Made by a program: the position numbers and the translations under genes | Shown: piece after piece, positions 1-9,363 of the stretch | How the letters are laid out: each line of letters opens with the position of its first letter | Position numbering within the stretch: the stretch's first letter is position 1 | Assembly: GCF_910592395.1 (NCBI RefSeq) | Contig: NC_088317.1 | Location: 12,152,001-12,216,000, forward strand | Length of the DNA: 64,000 nucleotides | Direction: 5' to 3' | Source of the DNA: Lineus longissimus | Lineage: Eukaryota; Nemertea; Pilidiophora; Heteronemertea; Lineidae | The notes under the pieces: generated by a model | The model's database searches: none | Told to the model about the DNA's origin: nothing | What the model saw: the letters and a program-made list of their open reading frames with translations, nothing else

Positions 1-971
1 ACGTCACCGAATCCACAGATGACATTGCAACATCAGGACAACAATGCAATATGACAATCGGGATGAACAGTACCAGACAGGCTGGCGGTACATTTTGGGA
101 TTACCCCGGCTCGGCTATGGCCATGGCGTTCATGAACAGATGAATGCAAATAGGCCTATAGAGACCTTTACTAGCATGACTAGTACACGTGCCCATGCCG
201 CCAAGGCTTTATTATTGTGGCTCCCAATAGTACAGTCAATACACAAGCTGGTGTAGCCTAGGCTATGATCTTGCATGCATGATGATCATTAGGGCAGCAT
301 GGTCCATACGTACCTTGATTGATACATGTATGTACATGTTCGTGTCCCAGGGTTCGTGTACATGTGTACATGATGATTAGCCCTACCACTTCAGTCTTCA
401 CCATGTTCACTACTTACGACACTAGCCTACAGCCTATAGCGTGTACCATGTATGTATGTATGTGTAGGCCTACAATATCATCAATATGAATACAGGATGG
501 TAGGCCCAGGTCTACCACCATGACCATCACTCATCAGTATCACTCACGGCATCAGATGAGGCTAAATAAATAATTTCAAAGAGTGGAACTATGTCGACAT
601 TGACGAGAACGCTTCTTCGGACAATTCTACTAGGCCTCCTTCTACTAAACTACTATGCAGAATAAAGACTGATAAACGAATGAAAATGTTGAATTTGAAT
701 GAACGAAATTTACCATTTTCCTTCATGATTTAGCGCCCGGAAAGAGAAAAAACACGGATCAGAAACAGACGAGCAAAGCTGTCAACTTATTCTTATAATT
801 TATTCCTACCTGTCATTAAGTCATCCTTTCTTTCACTCTGTCGTGTCCAGCAGGTTCAGAAAAACTTGTTGATGGATATATGATAGTGGGTTTTGATGAC
901 GACAGTATCAAAATCACTTTCTGTTTATTAGGCATCGCACCCGGGACGAATCAACTGAGAATAAATATAAT
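1..971. other. No gene seen
   Basis: Non-coding DNA with short purine/pyrimidine runs and repeated gtacatg/tgtatg words around 310-460. The only open frame is a 70-codon one without recognisable content. I found no element boundary in it. Confidence 0.5.
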
Positions 972-1414
972 GAGACAAGACCACAATTGATTTTTTAAGC
1001 CTTTTAGCAGTTAAATTGTCAATGTTTGACCGCGACGCATCAAAGAACGCGTCAAGTAGTGAAACTGAAATTCGGATATGATATACGGGTTAGTCTTGCG
1101 AGTAACTGGTGCGATGGAAATTGGTGATTGACCACGGAAATTTTTTTATAATCGACAAATTAGACAGACTTTGATATTTCCACTCTTTTCAGCCAACTGG
1201 CAGAAAAAACTCAGAACACGCCCCCTATTACCCAATTAGCAAAATTCGAAATTAATTTTTTCATCAAATAATTTCTTTATATCTGTAGACTTGCCACAAC
1301 AAATGTTTTTTCAATACCTCTCCAAATATGTACTTGAGAGTTAAAAACATGCACTCGTCTAATTGATAGGCCTCGACCCTCCAACCTATGAATATTCATT
1401 AGTGGTCTTGTCTC
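972..1414 (-). mobile_element. 443-bp MITE with GAGACAAGACCAC inverted ends (third copy)
   Basis: The sequence begins GAGACAAGACCAC and ends GTGGTCTTGTCTC, so it has perfect 13-bp terminal inverted repeats. It is flanked on both sides by TAAT (968-971 and 1415-1418), a probable 4-bp target duplication. It is the reverse complement of the two copies at 40275-40718 and 41268-41711, with a diverged middle. It has no coding capacity. The superfamily cannot be decided from the ends alone. Confidence 0.85.
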
Positions 1415-1450
1415 TAATACAAACATTTACAATCTCCAATCAAAGATGCG

Positions 1451-1744
1451 CAAGCGCTTTGGAAGAGACTAGAGAAGCAAGCAGGTCCAGGACAGATTGC
1501 CGCGAAAATTTATAAATAGCTTGGAAAACACCATGTTGACGTCTTCACGGAATTACCATATCTCCCGCCTTTTCAGTTGCAATATTCTTCGAAGTCCGAA
1601 AGTTGTGCTACTCTATACCGAGCATTATTTGCGCATTTTACTGGAAAATGCTTGGAATAAAATAAATAAAAAATAAATTTTAAATTATAAATTTTCGCGA
1701 CAATCTGTCCTGGACCTGCTTCTCTAGTCTCTTCCAAGCGCTTA
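1451..1744. mobile_element. Small inverted-repeat element (MITE)
   Basis: About 60 bp at the left (aagcgctttggaagagact...) reappear as the reverse complement at the right end (...agtctcttccaagcgctta). Both arms include the ggtccaggacag block and a cgcgaaaattta stretch. The centre is AT-rich and non-coding. The right end abuts a 16-bp perfect palindrome, agggcgaattcgccct. Confidence 0.75.
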
Positions 1745-4321
1745 GGGCGAATTCGCCCTTTCCCGCAAAACGCCGTTTCTGTATGACAAACGGACTAAAC
1801 ACGCGTCGGCCGTGTAACGTTTTAGTTTTTCCTGTGCGAGTAATGTCGGGACGAATTTTATTAACAGTTGGTGTTCTCCCTGGCAGGGATGTGGGATGTA
1901 GCCCTGGATAGGCCTACGCTACTGTCCCACCCAAGGGATGAGCGGGGATAGGGGCAAATCCCGGCCAAGTTTTGGACGAGAAAAGGGAGGGGCGGTGGGC
2001 CGGGCATGGCCAATTCATGTTCAATTATCCAAAAGTTGTTCTAAGATCCTCAATTTTCAAGGTCAATTTCAAAGATGGGGGGGGGGGGCGGTCCCCCTAA
2101 ATCCCGTCCATCTGCATGAAATACACGTTTATAGGCCTATCAGCGATGTCATGCCTGCCTCCAGCACCCCCCCCCCCCCCCCGCTCAGAAAACCGCTGAT
2201 GCCAGCTGTGGTATTCATTCATAAACCCCTCCAAAATGTGGGAGGGTCAACCTAAAACAGTCATGGCCCTTATAGAACCAAAAAGCAGAATACACTACGA
2301 AGGGACACTTTTTCCAGGGGACATTTTCTACTTCTACATCGGTACTTTCTCAATTGCGGCGTCGATCATTGCGTAAGCCTAGGCCTAGGGTTAATCGGCC
2401 CAAGTGTCCTACTACAGGGTAGCCCATTACCCACTGGGTACCCCCCTCCTCCTCGCCATGCTGCCAGCTGCAATGGGGACCACTAATCCGCTCCAACATG
2501 TGGGAGGGTCAACCTAAAACCATGGAAACGCCGGTACTGTATCATCTCTTGCGTCGTCCGGCCCGTCATTTACGTAAGCCAGAGTCTATAGAAAGACTCT
2601 GCGTAAGCCTAGGCCCATAGTGCATAGGGCTAACCTACACGAGTGTCCTACTACCCCACCCACATGGCCGCAGAATAAGTGCTTCATCGTCTCACCAATA
2701 GAGAACACTACTAGTTAACCCTTTAGCTACTATGGATCCTACAATTTTCTACCTGCTGCTCACTGAAGTTTTAAAGCCAAATCATGATTTTGACTAGGTA
2801 AAGAACTTTTGAAAAAAGAGATACAAAAAGTTGTATTTCATGCACTACAAGTGTTATTTATTTGTTAGAATACATTCATATCTACACGATTTTAGGCAAT
2901 TTTCGTTGAATTAACCCTCCACGAACCAGAATTAACCCACCATCTTCGAATCTAAAATTTCAGCACAAACACCTCTTTTTATGGATAGAAATGACCAAAA
3001 ATGTCAATGTATCACCACAGAATGTCATATATTGATGGGTTACTGGCAAAACATATCGATCTTCCACTAATAACTTGCTATTTATGCACTTTTACTGACT
3101 TTTTTTAGGTGATAAACACGCACAGTGTATAAGCATGTACATTTACATGTAAGACTACTGTAGTGACCAAGCGGTATCATGCATCGTCTTTCGGCCTATA
3201 TTACGCCCTGTGATCGTACTTCATGAATGTCCACACCATCATATTCTAATCGTCCAGTCTCCTAACAATCTTTTGAAAGTAGTTAGATGAAAATCTGTCC
3301 AGTTTTGGTTCCACAATGACCCAATTTGTGTCACGAAATTTTCGATCATAATCCAACATGGCGGCATTTTCACCAAAGTTCAAGATGTTCATTCAAAGCT
3401 ATTTTTCTCTATGAAAATACATTGTAGCACACCTAGAAACGAGTTTTAAATGAATTATAAGGTAGGCAACCATGTCCCCATGGTGTTATTAGTGATTTAT
3501 GTGCATTGGTACAGGCGCAGTGGTAGATTTAAACAGGGGCGGCTACGGGCGGATCAGTGAGGAGCCGGGCGGGCGGCTACGGGCGGATCAGTAGCTAAAG
3601 GGTTAAGGGATATAAATTAACAAAAATCCCTACAAAGACCGCGTAAATGTTATCTCGGACATACAAGATATATATCTCGTACCGCTTCCTGAGGCTAACA
3701 GATTAACAAAAATATCGTTGTGTGTAGTGTAACAAAGGCAGAATCAGGTGCAGTAACATCCATGGAGTAAAATACTTTTATTCTACACTTCAAATATTAA
3801 AACTTACCTATCAGTGGAAGACTGTGGGCCGTGTTGTAGTCGCCCATCCAGCGAAAAAAAAGAAAATTCTATTGTTTTTGTCACATGGCTTTCAACACAA
3901 TAGCAATAGTTTCGTAAATGCAAAAGATGAAAAATATATTGAATTAAATATTATTGTTCTTTTTTCTTTTCAATTTGTATTTAGTAAATCGAAAACAATG
4001 TAATTTGTGATTATAACTCACACAACGTAGTGAGTGTAATGGTTACGTGTGTGTATAAAGTGTAAACAAAATTCATATATCCATCATGTCCATCGAATCT
4101 GAAAAAATTTGTGCAGACCCATGACAGTTCCGGTTCCGGTACAGTTTGTTGCATTCCATACGGGCCGCGCTTGCCGATCCTGCATTCACGACGCACCGCA
4201 ACCACAGTTACCATGATTCCCGTTGTTGACGCAATTATTTCATGACGTCATGAGCCATTGACCAATCACGCAAGTAGATTTATTCACACCGGCGCCACTG
4301 TCTTGAATTGTATCTAAAATT
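1745..4321. other. Non-coding DNA, no gene recognised
   Basis: Contains a G run near 2078 and a C run near 2168. A roughly 30-bp sentence (tgggagggtcaacctaaaac) occurs near 2239 and again near 2501. A short tandem duplication of ggcggctacgggcggatcag lies at about 3540-3595. The 105-codon frame at 1938-2255 is driven by the G and C runs and is not accepted as a gene. Confidence 0.45.
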
Positions 4322-4855
4322 CGTCTGCTAGAACATACAGGACAACAACGTCGGCGGAGACAGTTGTGACATTTCATTGCAGACGAAGTAAACGTCCTCT
4401 TCTTCTCGATTTACGTACTTTACTTCAAAAAGTCAGTTTTAACACTACTGCACAAATATAGAGTGGTCTTAAAGTTCCATTTGGATAGAGATTTGACGGA
4501 CTGATTTGGAAATTCATTCCAACCATGCAACTGTTTCAGAAATGAGAAAAAGCTCCTGGGTGTCATGACATGCATGATGTGTCTTGCCTCTGCATTTTTG
4601 TACTCAGACATGTCAGAGGGTTTTCAACTTTCATATCATTGAAGAAATAATACATTCCAATCTACAAGTATATCAATCACATCATTTATTTAAAAATCGT
4701 CTGCTAGGACATACAGGACAACGGCGGTGGAGACAGTTGTGACATTTCAATTTTCATTGCATAGAGATTTGACGGACTGATTTGGAAATTCATTCCAACC
4801 ATGCAACTGTTTCAGAAATGAGAAAAAGCTCCTGGGTGTCATGACATGCATTCAA
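4322..4855 (-). repeat. Local duplication carrying LINE 3' scraps
   Basis: Starting at cgtctgctag, a segment at about 4322-4570 is repeated at about 4699-4850 in the same orientation. The second copy lacks an internal stretch of roughly 100 bp, so it is a deletion derivative. The shared 90-bp block (gagatttgacggactg onward) is identical or nearly so in both, which suggests a recent duplication. Confidence 0.75.
4420..4611 (-). pseudogene. Fragment resembling the C-terminus of a LINE reverse transcriptase protein
   Basis: The 63 codons show the pattern usual at the extreme C-terminus of CR1/Jockey-type ORF2 proteins: a basic/Ser stretch, two Phe residues, then HGWNEFPNQ (compare the LWNxLP pattern) and a final FKTTLY. 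No RT core is present, so this is only a 3' scrap. A second, shorter copy of the same DNA lies at 4763-4855. The assignment rests on pattern alone. Confidence 0.4.
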
Positions 4856-5001
4856 TTATTATTTCACCACAAAGAGCTGCTTCTTTCAGCAGATATGAGA
4901 CAGCTACCGGGGCGGGGACTATTTCTTTATGGGGCCTTATTGTTCAGCGTCTCCAAGGAATTCTATTTTTAGAGTCCAATGGGGGGGGGGGGCTTCCCCC
5001 C

Positions 5002-5319
5002 TGTTGAGAAGCAGGGTGAAGACAAGACGTTTAGGTCATTATCTTATAACCAGGTGACAGCACCATACGATGTCTGGGTATTATTACGGTGTCAACTTCT
5101 GTTTGAGGGTTTAATTTTATTGGTAAAAATACCTAACTACTTGTACATGTTTTTAGGGGAATTTTGAGTTGCTAAGAATTGTTAATTTCTGTTGAGATGA
5201 TTTTGTGAATTTGCTGCGGTCCTCGCTCGGGACGACGGCGCGACGATCTTGAAGACCTCAAAATATTAAAGACGAAATCTAACTCGATTTATGAACTTTC
5301 CCGTCCTTTCTTAACAACA
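5002..5319 (+). repeat. 5' LTR of BEL copy 1
   Basis: Starts TGTTGAGAAG and ends TTAACAACA; 318 bp, paired with 12789-13106 at about 98 percent identity by eye. The following aagtggtagcggagcg is the likely primer-binding site; I did not assign the tRNA. Confidence 0.95.
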
Positions 5320-5505
5320 AAAGTGGTAGCGGAGCGAAGTTATGAACATCAACGATCTATGGAGAAAAAGAAATTAAGAAAGAACATTTAGAAACCCCTA
5401 AAATAGCGCCCCAAAAACGCAAGATAAAAATCGTCCCGAGCCACGCCTGCCATTGTATTGCCGTGCCGCTGGCACGCACGAGAGTAGGAGATCACGTGAC
5501 CCGCC

Positions 5506-8500
5506 ATGTGCGATCAAGAAGAAGAAACCCAGCCAGGAGCCGTCGGGCCTGTCGTTGGCGAGACACCAAGGGGTGAGGAACAAGAGTCGGCGCAGCCAAG
5601 GAAGGAAGATACTGTGGAGAAAAGGTCAGAACCGTCCAGATTGACTGTCGAAAATGTCATAAGCCATAATACTGATTTTGAAGTGGAGGATTTATCTCTA
5701 ATGCCTAGTTTCCTTTGGAAAATTCCTGAAGATGAGGTCACAGTTAACCAAAAGGGTGATAAGGATAATCAGGTCCTTGGAGTTTTTACAGTTACAAGGG
5801 GCCGGATAAATGGCCTGAAATCTGCAGTAGGGCGAGCGCTCTCAAAACTGAGTTCAGCCATAGGACAGGAGAGATCGGAAGACGAGTTGGCGGCATTAGA
5901 AGAGGATGTTAGGAAAAAGATGGCGAGGGTCATTGAAGCCATTGAAGAATTTGGTAGGCAAAACAATCTACGAGAAAAGATGATCGATGAGATTCTCAAG
6001 TATGAGGAGAAGATAGACGATGAAATAAATAGGCTGAGGCAGCTGAAGGAGACGTCTGTGATGGGAAGTAGCAGTCATCGGAGCAAGAAGTCATCAAAGT
6101 TACCACGTCCCAGTGTAATGAAGACCCCATTTAAAGAATATCAGGAGCTCTTAGGACACCAGATGGTGGATGCTAAGGAACCGGATATGTATATCTCGAG
6201 AGAAAGGGATACTTTAAGTTATGGGAAGGATGATAATCTTCAACTGAGACAACAGAGTACAAGTGATGATGACTACAACAGATGGTGCCAGATGTCTCGC
6301 AGACCAGCAGATGAATATAGGATCAAAGATAATCATCACCAGGGAGAAAGGGATACTCTAAGGGTGAAGGATGATAATCTTCAACTGAGACAACAGGGTA
6401 CAAGTGATGACGACTACAACAGATGGAGCCAGATGTCTCATCGACCAGTCGATGAAGATAGGATCCAAGATAATCATCACCAGGCCAAACTGATAACTCC
6501 AGCAAGCCACGATCAGAGACCCTTCACTGCAATTAGATGGGATGAACCACTGATGCCAGCCTTCCAGAGGTCTCGCGGACACACAGAAGAAGATATCAGC
6601 CATGATGAACCCAGACAGATACGACAGATAACTCCAATCGGTCAAGACTCTGATCAGAGACCCTACACTAGGAGAAGATGTGATGATCCGCCATCGCAAT
6701 ATGTCGGGGAGACCCACTGGAGAAATGCTTCAGGAAATACATATCGAGTGGAACCGGTTTCTACAACAGCTGCAGATGGTGGACCTTGGAGCCAGTATAC
6801 CATGGTAGAACAGCCTTACAATCACAGACCCCCTCAGCAGTATAATAGACCACAAGGCTTGCCGAAAATACAGCTGGATAAATTTGGAGGAGATATGACT
6901 GAATACCGGGCATGGAGAGCCGCCTTTAATACAGCAATCGACCGTACCACAATGGCAGACGAAGAAAAGATGCTGCGACTAAGAAGTGTCTTGACGGGGA
7001 AACCGAAAACCTTGATAAATGACTTACAAGCCTACACTTCAGCACAGTATAAAGAGGCACTAAAGAGATTGGAACGGGAATATGGAGGAGATAATAGAGA
7101 AGGATCCCGTCTCTTAGAAAAACTGTTCAAGTTCCCAGTTATCAAGGACGATGAAAAAGAAAAAGTCAAGAAGTTAAAGGAGTTACTGAATAGCATTAAC
7201 ACAGCAATATCTTTCATGGAAACAGCTGGGAGGCAGGGAGAACTAGGCGATGGGATGATGTTTACAATCGTGAAAAGTAAAATACCAGAAACAGAACTTT
7301 TCCTGTTCGCACAATGGCAACATCAAGGCAAAAAAGAAGACAGTCTCTTTAATATCCAGACATGGCTTGAGGAATTGGTTGATATGAAAACGAGAGTGAA
7401 GGAAGCAGTTGTTGGAGTGGAACAACAGAAGAAAACTTGGGAAAGGACAGACAACGAAGTGAAACCTTGGAAGAAGAACAGAACATTTGCTGTTGTAGAA
7501 AGTCGATGTCCAGTTTGCAGCGAGAGTCATGACGTCGAATCCTGTCCGAAGTTTAAAGTGCTATCGCTGAGTAACCGTTGGAGGACAGTAAAGCAACGCG
7601 GCTTATGCAAGGTTTGCCTTGCCCACGGACACATGGCTGTGGACTGCATCAAGGGGACTTCAAAAGATGGCGATAGAAAGCCTAATCATAGACTTCTACA
7701 GCGCGACTTCCAGAATGCCAGCAAGGGAGGCAAGGCGCCCATGTCAACACCAGCAAAGAGCTCGTTTACCGCCAAGAAACCCAAGAAGCATGAAGATAAA
7801 GCTCCAAAACAGGATAGCAAAGACAACCAAGGTTCTCAGTTTGCCAGCATGGGCGGCAATATCTCTCTAAGAACGGTGCCTGTCATGCTGAAGTACAAGG
7901 ATCGCATTATACATACCAATGCAATGCTAGACGATGGTTCCTCTGAAAGTTACCTCCTTGAGAATATAGCGCACCAGTTGAAGCTCCCTGTATTGGAAAC
8001 AGCCAAGAAAGTATCCATTGTATTTGGAGCCACGGTCGAAGAGTACCATACCATGAGAGTTGAAGGGTTGACCATCCAGGGTGTGGAGCAAGAAGAAAAC
8101 TTCCAAATATCAAGCATTTGGACCCATCCCGTATTAGTTGGAGAGCCAGCAGTAGTGAACTGGGATAAAGCAGCAGATAATTGGAAGCACCTTACAGGTG
8201 TACCCTTTCCTGTGAAGCCAAAAGGAAAAAAGATTGGTATCCTGATAGGAAACAGACATGCCTACTTTCACCGGTCTTTGAGGGAAATTGCGGCCGAAGA
8301 GAAAACCGGACCTATTGCACGTCTGACCCCTCTTGGATGGACCTGTATTGGACCAGTGAGCAAAGAAGAATCAGAAGAATGGGACAGTTCTACTACTCAG
8401 TATACTTACCACGCGACCATGGATGATCCTATCACGGAAGTGAAGACAATGGTGAAACAACTTTGGGAGTTGGATGCGATTGGTCTTGGGAGAGCTGAAC

Positions 8501-9363
8501 ATGGTCCAAAGGAGAACAACATGACACCAGAAGAGAGACGAGCCCAGGAAACAGTCTTGAACTCAATGAAAATGGTGGGAGGCCGTTATGAAGTGGTGAC
8601 ACCGTGGAGATATGGTCAACCTAAGCTGCCACACAACTTACGAGCTGTGTCAAAACGCCAAGACAAGATGGAAATGAACCTACAGAAGAAAGATCCAAAG
8701 TTTTATGCCAAGTGTAAGGAGGTCATAGAACAGCAAGTCAGAAAGGGTTACTTACTACCCATAGGACCTGTAGCAGAGGCCAAAGATGAAGGATTCCACA
8801 TCCCAGTTTTTCCTGTGAGAGATGACTCAAGAGCAACCACGAAAGTCCGAATGGTCCTCGACTGTGCTGCCAAATTTGATGGGACAAGCTTGAATAGCAA
8901 CATTTTACCGGGACCTAAACTGCTCAATGATCTGGTGGAAGTACTCCTGAGATTAAGGCGATACCCTGTAGCTATTGTTGGAGATGTCTCTGAGATGTTT
9001 CTCCAAATTGGCCTTGACCCTGATAGCAGGCGATTTTATCGGATAGTTTGGGAACAGCAAGTTTTAGAGTATCAGAGGACAATCTTCGGAGACACATCAT
9101 CACCATTTAAAGCCAACCTGGTTATAAGAGAGCACAGTCGTAAACTGAAGAATCAATATCCAGAGGCAGCTGACACAGTGGAGAATGCTTTGTATGTCGA
9201 CGATGCCATTGATAGCCGATGTTCTACAGGAGAAGCAAAGAAAACCAGATCTGAGATGACAGAGATGTTGGACCGAGGAGGAATGAAGATGAGAAAATGG
9301 CTGTCAAATGATCCTGAGGTACTAGAGGACGTCCCAGTGATAAAGCCACATTCTTGGATATAA
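5506..9363 (+). CDS. BEL/Pao Gag-protease-reverse transcriptase (ends at a frameshift)
   Basis: Structural and enzymatic polyprotein of the retrotransposon, 1285 codons. Residues 1-180 are charged and probably coiled-coil. Residues about 200-450 contain imperfect repeats (DDDYNRW, NHHQ). A DUF1759-type Gag domain starts near 451 (LPKIQLDKFGGD). Cys/His knuckles lie at about 668-710 (CPVCSESHDVESC, CKVCLAHGHMAVDC). The aspartic protease motif DDGSSESYL is near 808. Reverse transcriptase follows with YVDD at about 1230. The frame breaks near 9334: this copy has cccagtgataaa where copy 2 has cccacaaagtgataaa, a 4-nt loss. The last dozen residues are therefore out of frame and the rest of pol continues at 9354. 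The start is the first Met after the 5' LTR; copy 2 starts at the same place. Confidence 0.93.
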   Translation: MCDQEEETQPGAVGPVVGETPRGEEQESAQPRKEDTVEKRSEPSRLTVENVISHNTDFEVEDLSLMPSFLWKIPEDEVTVNQKGDKDNQVLGVFTVTRGRINGLKSAVGRALSKLSSAIGQERSEDELAALEEDVRKKMARVIEAIEEFGRQNNLREKMIDEILKYEEKIDDEINRLRQLKETSVMGSSSHRSKKSSKLPRPSVMKTPFKEYQELLGHQMVDAKEPDMYISRERDTLSYGKDDNLQLRQQSTSDDDYNRWCQMSRRPADEYRIKDNHHQGERDTLRVKDDNLQLRQQGTSDDDYNRWSQMSHRPVDEDRIQDNHHQAKLITPASHDQRPFTAIRWDEPLMPAFQRSRGHTEEDISHDEPRQIRQITPIGQDSDQRPYTRRRCDDPPSQYVGETHWRNASGNTYRVEPVSTTAADGGPWSQYTMVEQPYNHRPPQQYNRPQGLPKIQLDKFGGDMTEYRAWRAAFNTAIDRTTMADEEKMLRLRSVLTGKPKTLINDLQAYTSAQYKEALKRLEREYGGDNREGSRLLEKLFKFPVIKDDEKEKVKKLKELLNSINTAISFMETAGRQGELGDGMMFTIVKSKIPETELFLFAQWQHQGKKEDSLFNIQTWLEELVDMKTRVKEAVVGVEQQKKTWERTDNEVKPWKKNRTFAVVESRCPVCSESHDVESCPKFKVLSLSNRWRTVKQRGLCKVCLAHGHMAVDCIKGTSKDGDRKPNHRLLQRDFQNASKGGKAPMSTPAKSSFTAKKPKKHEDKAPKQDSKDNQGSQFASMGGNISLRTVPVMLKYKDRIIHTNAMLDDGSSESYLLENIAHQLKLPVLETAKKVSIVFGATVEEYHTMRVEGLTIQGVEQEENFQISSIWTHPVLVGEPAVVNWDKAADNWKHLTGVPFPVKPKGKKIGILIGNRHAYFHRSLREIAAEEKTGPIARLTPLGWTCIGPVSKEESEEWDSSTTQYTYHATMDDPITEVKTMVKQLWELDAIGLGRAEHGPKENNMTPEERRAQETVLNSMKMVGGRYEVVTPWRYGQPKLPHNLRAVSKRQDKMEMNLQKKDPKFYAKCKEVIEQQVRKGYLLPIGPVAEAKDEGFHIPVFPVRDDSRATTKVRMVLDCAAKFDGTSLNSNILPGPKLLNDLVEVLLRLRRYPVAIVGDVSEMFLQIGLDPDSRRFYRIVWEQQVLEYQRTIFGDTSSPFKANLVIREHSRKLKNQYPEAADTVENALYVDDAIDSRCSTGEAKKTRSEMTEMLDRGGMKMRKWLSNDPEVLEDVPVIKPHSWI

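Noticed and set aside
1938-2255. 105-codon open frame
   Set aside because: Spans G and C homopolymer runs, no domain, no flanking support.
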